Assembly (NCBI GenBank): GCA_025331565.1
Contig: JAFREQ010000009.1
Location: 5,073,501 to 5,137,500, forward strand
DNA from: Holacanthus passer
Lineage: Eukaryota > Chordata > Actinopteri > Pomacanthidae
Direction of reading: 5' to 3'
DNA: 64,000 nucleotides
Under the pieces are notes generated by a model. That model was not told where the DNA came from and searched no databases. It saw nothing but the letters and a program-made list of their open reading frames with translations. Both the position numbers and the translations under genes were made by a program. Positions 63,601 through 64,000 of this stretch are shown piece by piece (positions within the stretch are counted from its first letter, which is position 1; each line of letters starts with the position of its first letter).

Positions 63601-64000
63601 GGACTGTCCCAAGTGATCCAGGAGGTTAGCAAGGAAAATCACTCACCTTATTATTAGAAGTCTGAGGGGTTTTATCAGGAAATCTTAGGATGTTGAATGA
63701 ATCATAAAAAAAAACCTTCAGAAAACAGATCAGTGGAATTGATTTTTTTTGTAATGATTTTAAAAAGTCTAGTGTGTTTGTAAGTGTTTGTTTAGGATAA
63801 TGTTACTTTTTCAGGATATTTTGTCCTATGAGACAAACCAATCAACCCCTGAGAGAATATAGAAATATGCCATTATAGCCTATTTAAATGTAGTTATTAA
63901 TTATTTATATATAAATAAACTAATGACAGAAGATCTTATTCTTTGGTACAACAAACACTTGAGTAAAGCATATTGATCCATATTGTTATGATAAGACGTG
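63601..64000. other. upstream flank, nothing recognised
   Basis: AT-rich DNA beyond the candidate plat promoter; no exon, repeat or RNA gene was identified. Confidence 0.5.

Overview
The window is nuclear DNA of a ray-finned fish, most likely a percomorph teleost. The evidence is vertebrate multi-exon genes with GT-AG introns, fish-type domain sequences, frequent (CA)n tracts, and teleost-style LINE tails and MITEs. No species can be named from sequence alone. All recognised genes lie on the minus strand, so the transcription order runs from right to left: plat, then a BLNK/SLP-76-family adaptor, then a clathrin heavy chain, then slc25a1.

Region by region: 57.85-51.26 kb holds tissue plasminogen activator (14 coding exons, 580 aa; a probable non-coding first exon lies near 63.4-63.6 kb). 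48.58-40.70 kb holds a B-cell-linker-like SH2 adaptor (19 small coding exons, 385 aa in my model). 40.5-37.1 kb is intergenic and carries a diverged copy of that adaptor's last exon inside a local duplication broken by a LINE tail. 36.86-9.25 kb holds a complete clathrin heavy chain (32 exons, 1,700 aa), whose 3' UTR runs to about 7.6 kb. 7.3-6.7 kb carries the promoter region and first coding exon of the mitochondrial citrate carrier slc25a1; its other exons were not found and should lie beyond position 1.

The clathrin gene lies directly upstream of slc25a1 in the same orientation, as human CLTCL1 does next to SLC25A1. Its protein also carries CHC22 (CLTCL1)-type residues, so I call it the cltcl1 (CHC22) ortholog. 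Unlike human CHC22, it keeps a long C-terminal tail with the QLMLT (Hsc70-binding) motif.

The genes do not form a pathway: vesicle coat, mitochondrial carrier, immune-receptor adaptor and secreted fibrinolytic protease. No exotic system was found. The notable points are the clathrin paralogy and tail, a 21-nt clathrin microexon, the duplicated SH2 terminal exon, an extra linker exon and a Met at the activation site of plat, and several definable transposable elements. All exon boundaries were read by eye from reading frame, phase and GT-AG signals; every junction listed keeps frame.
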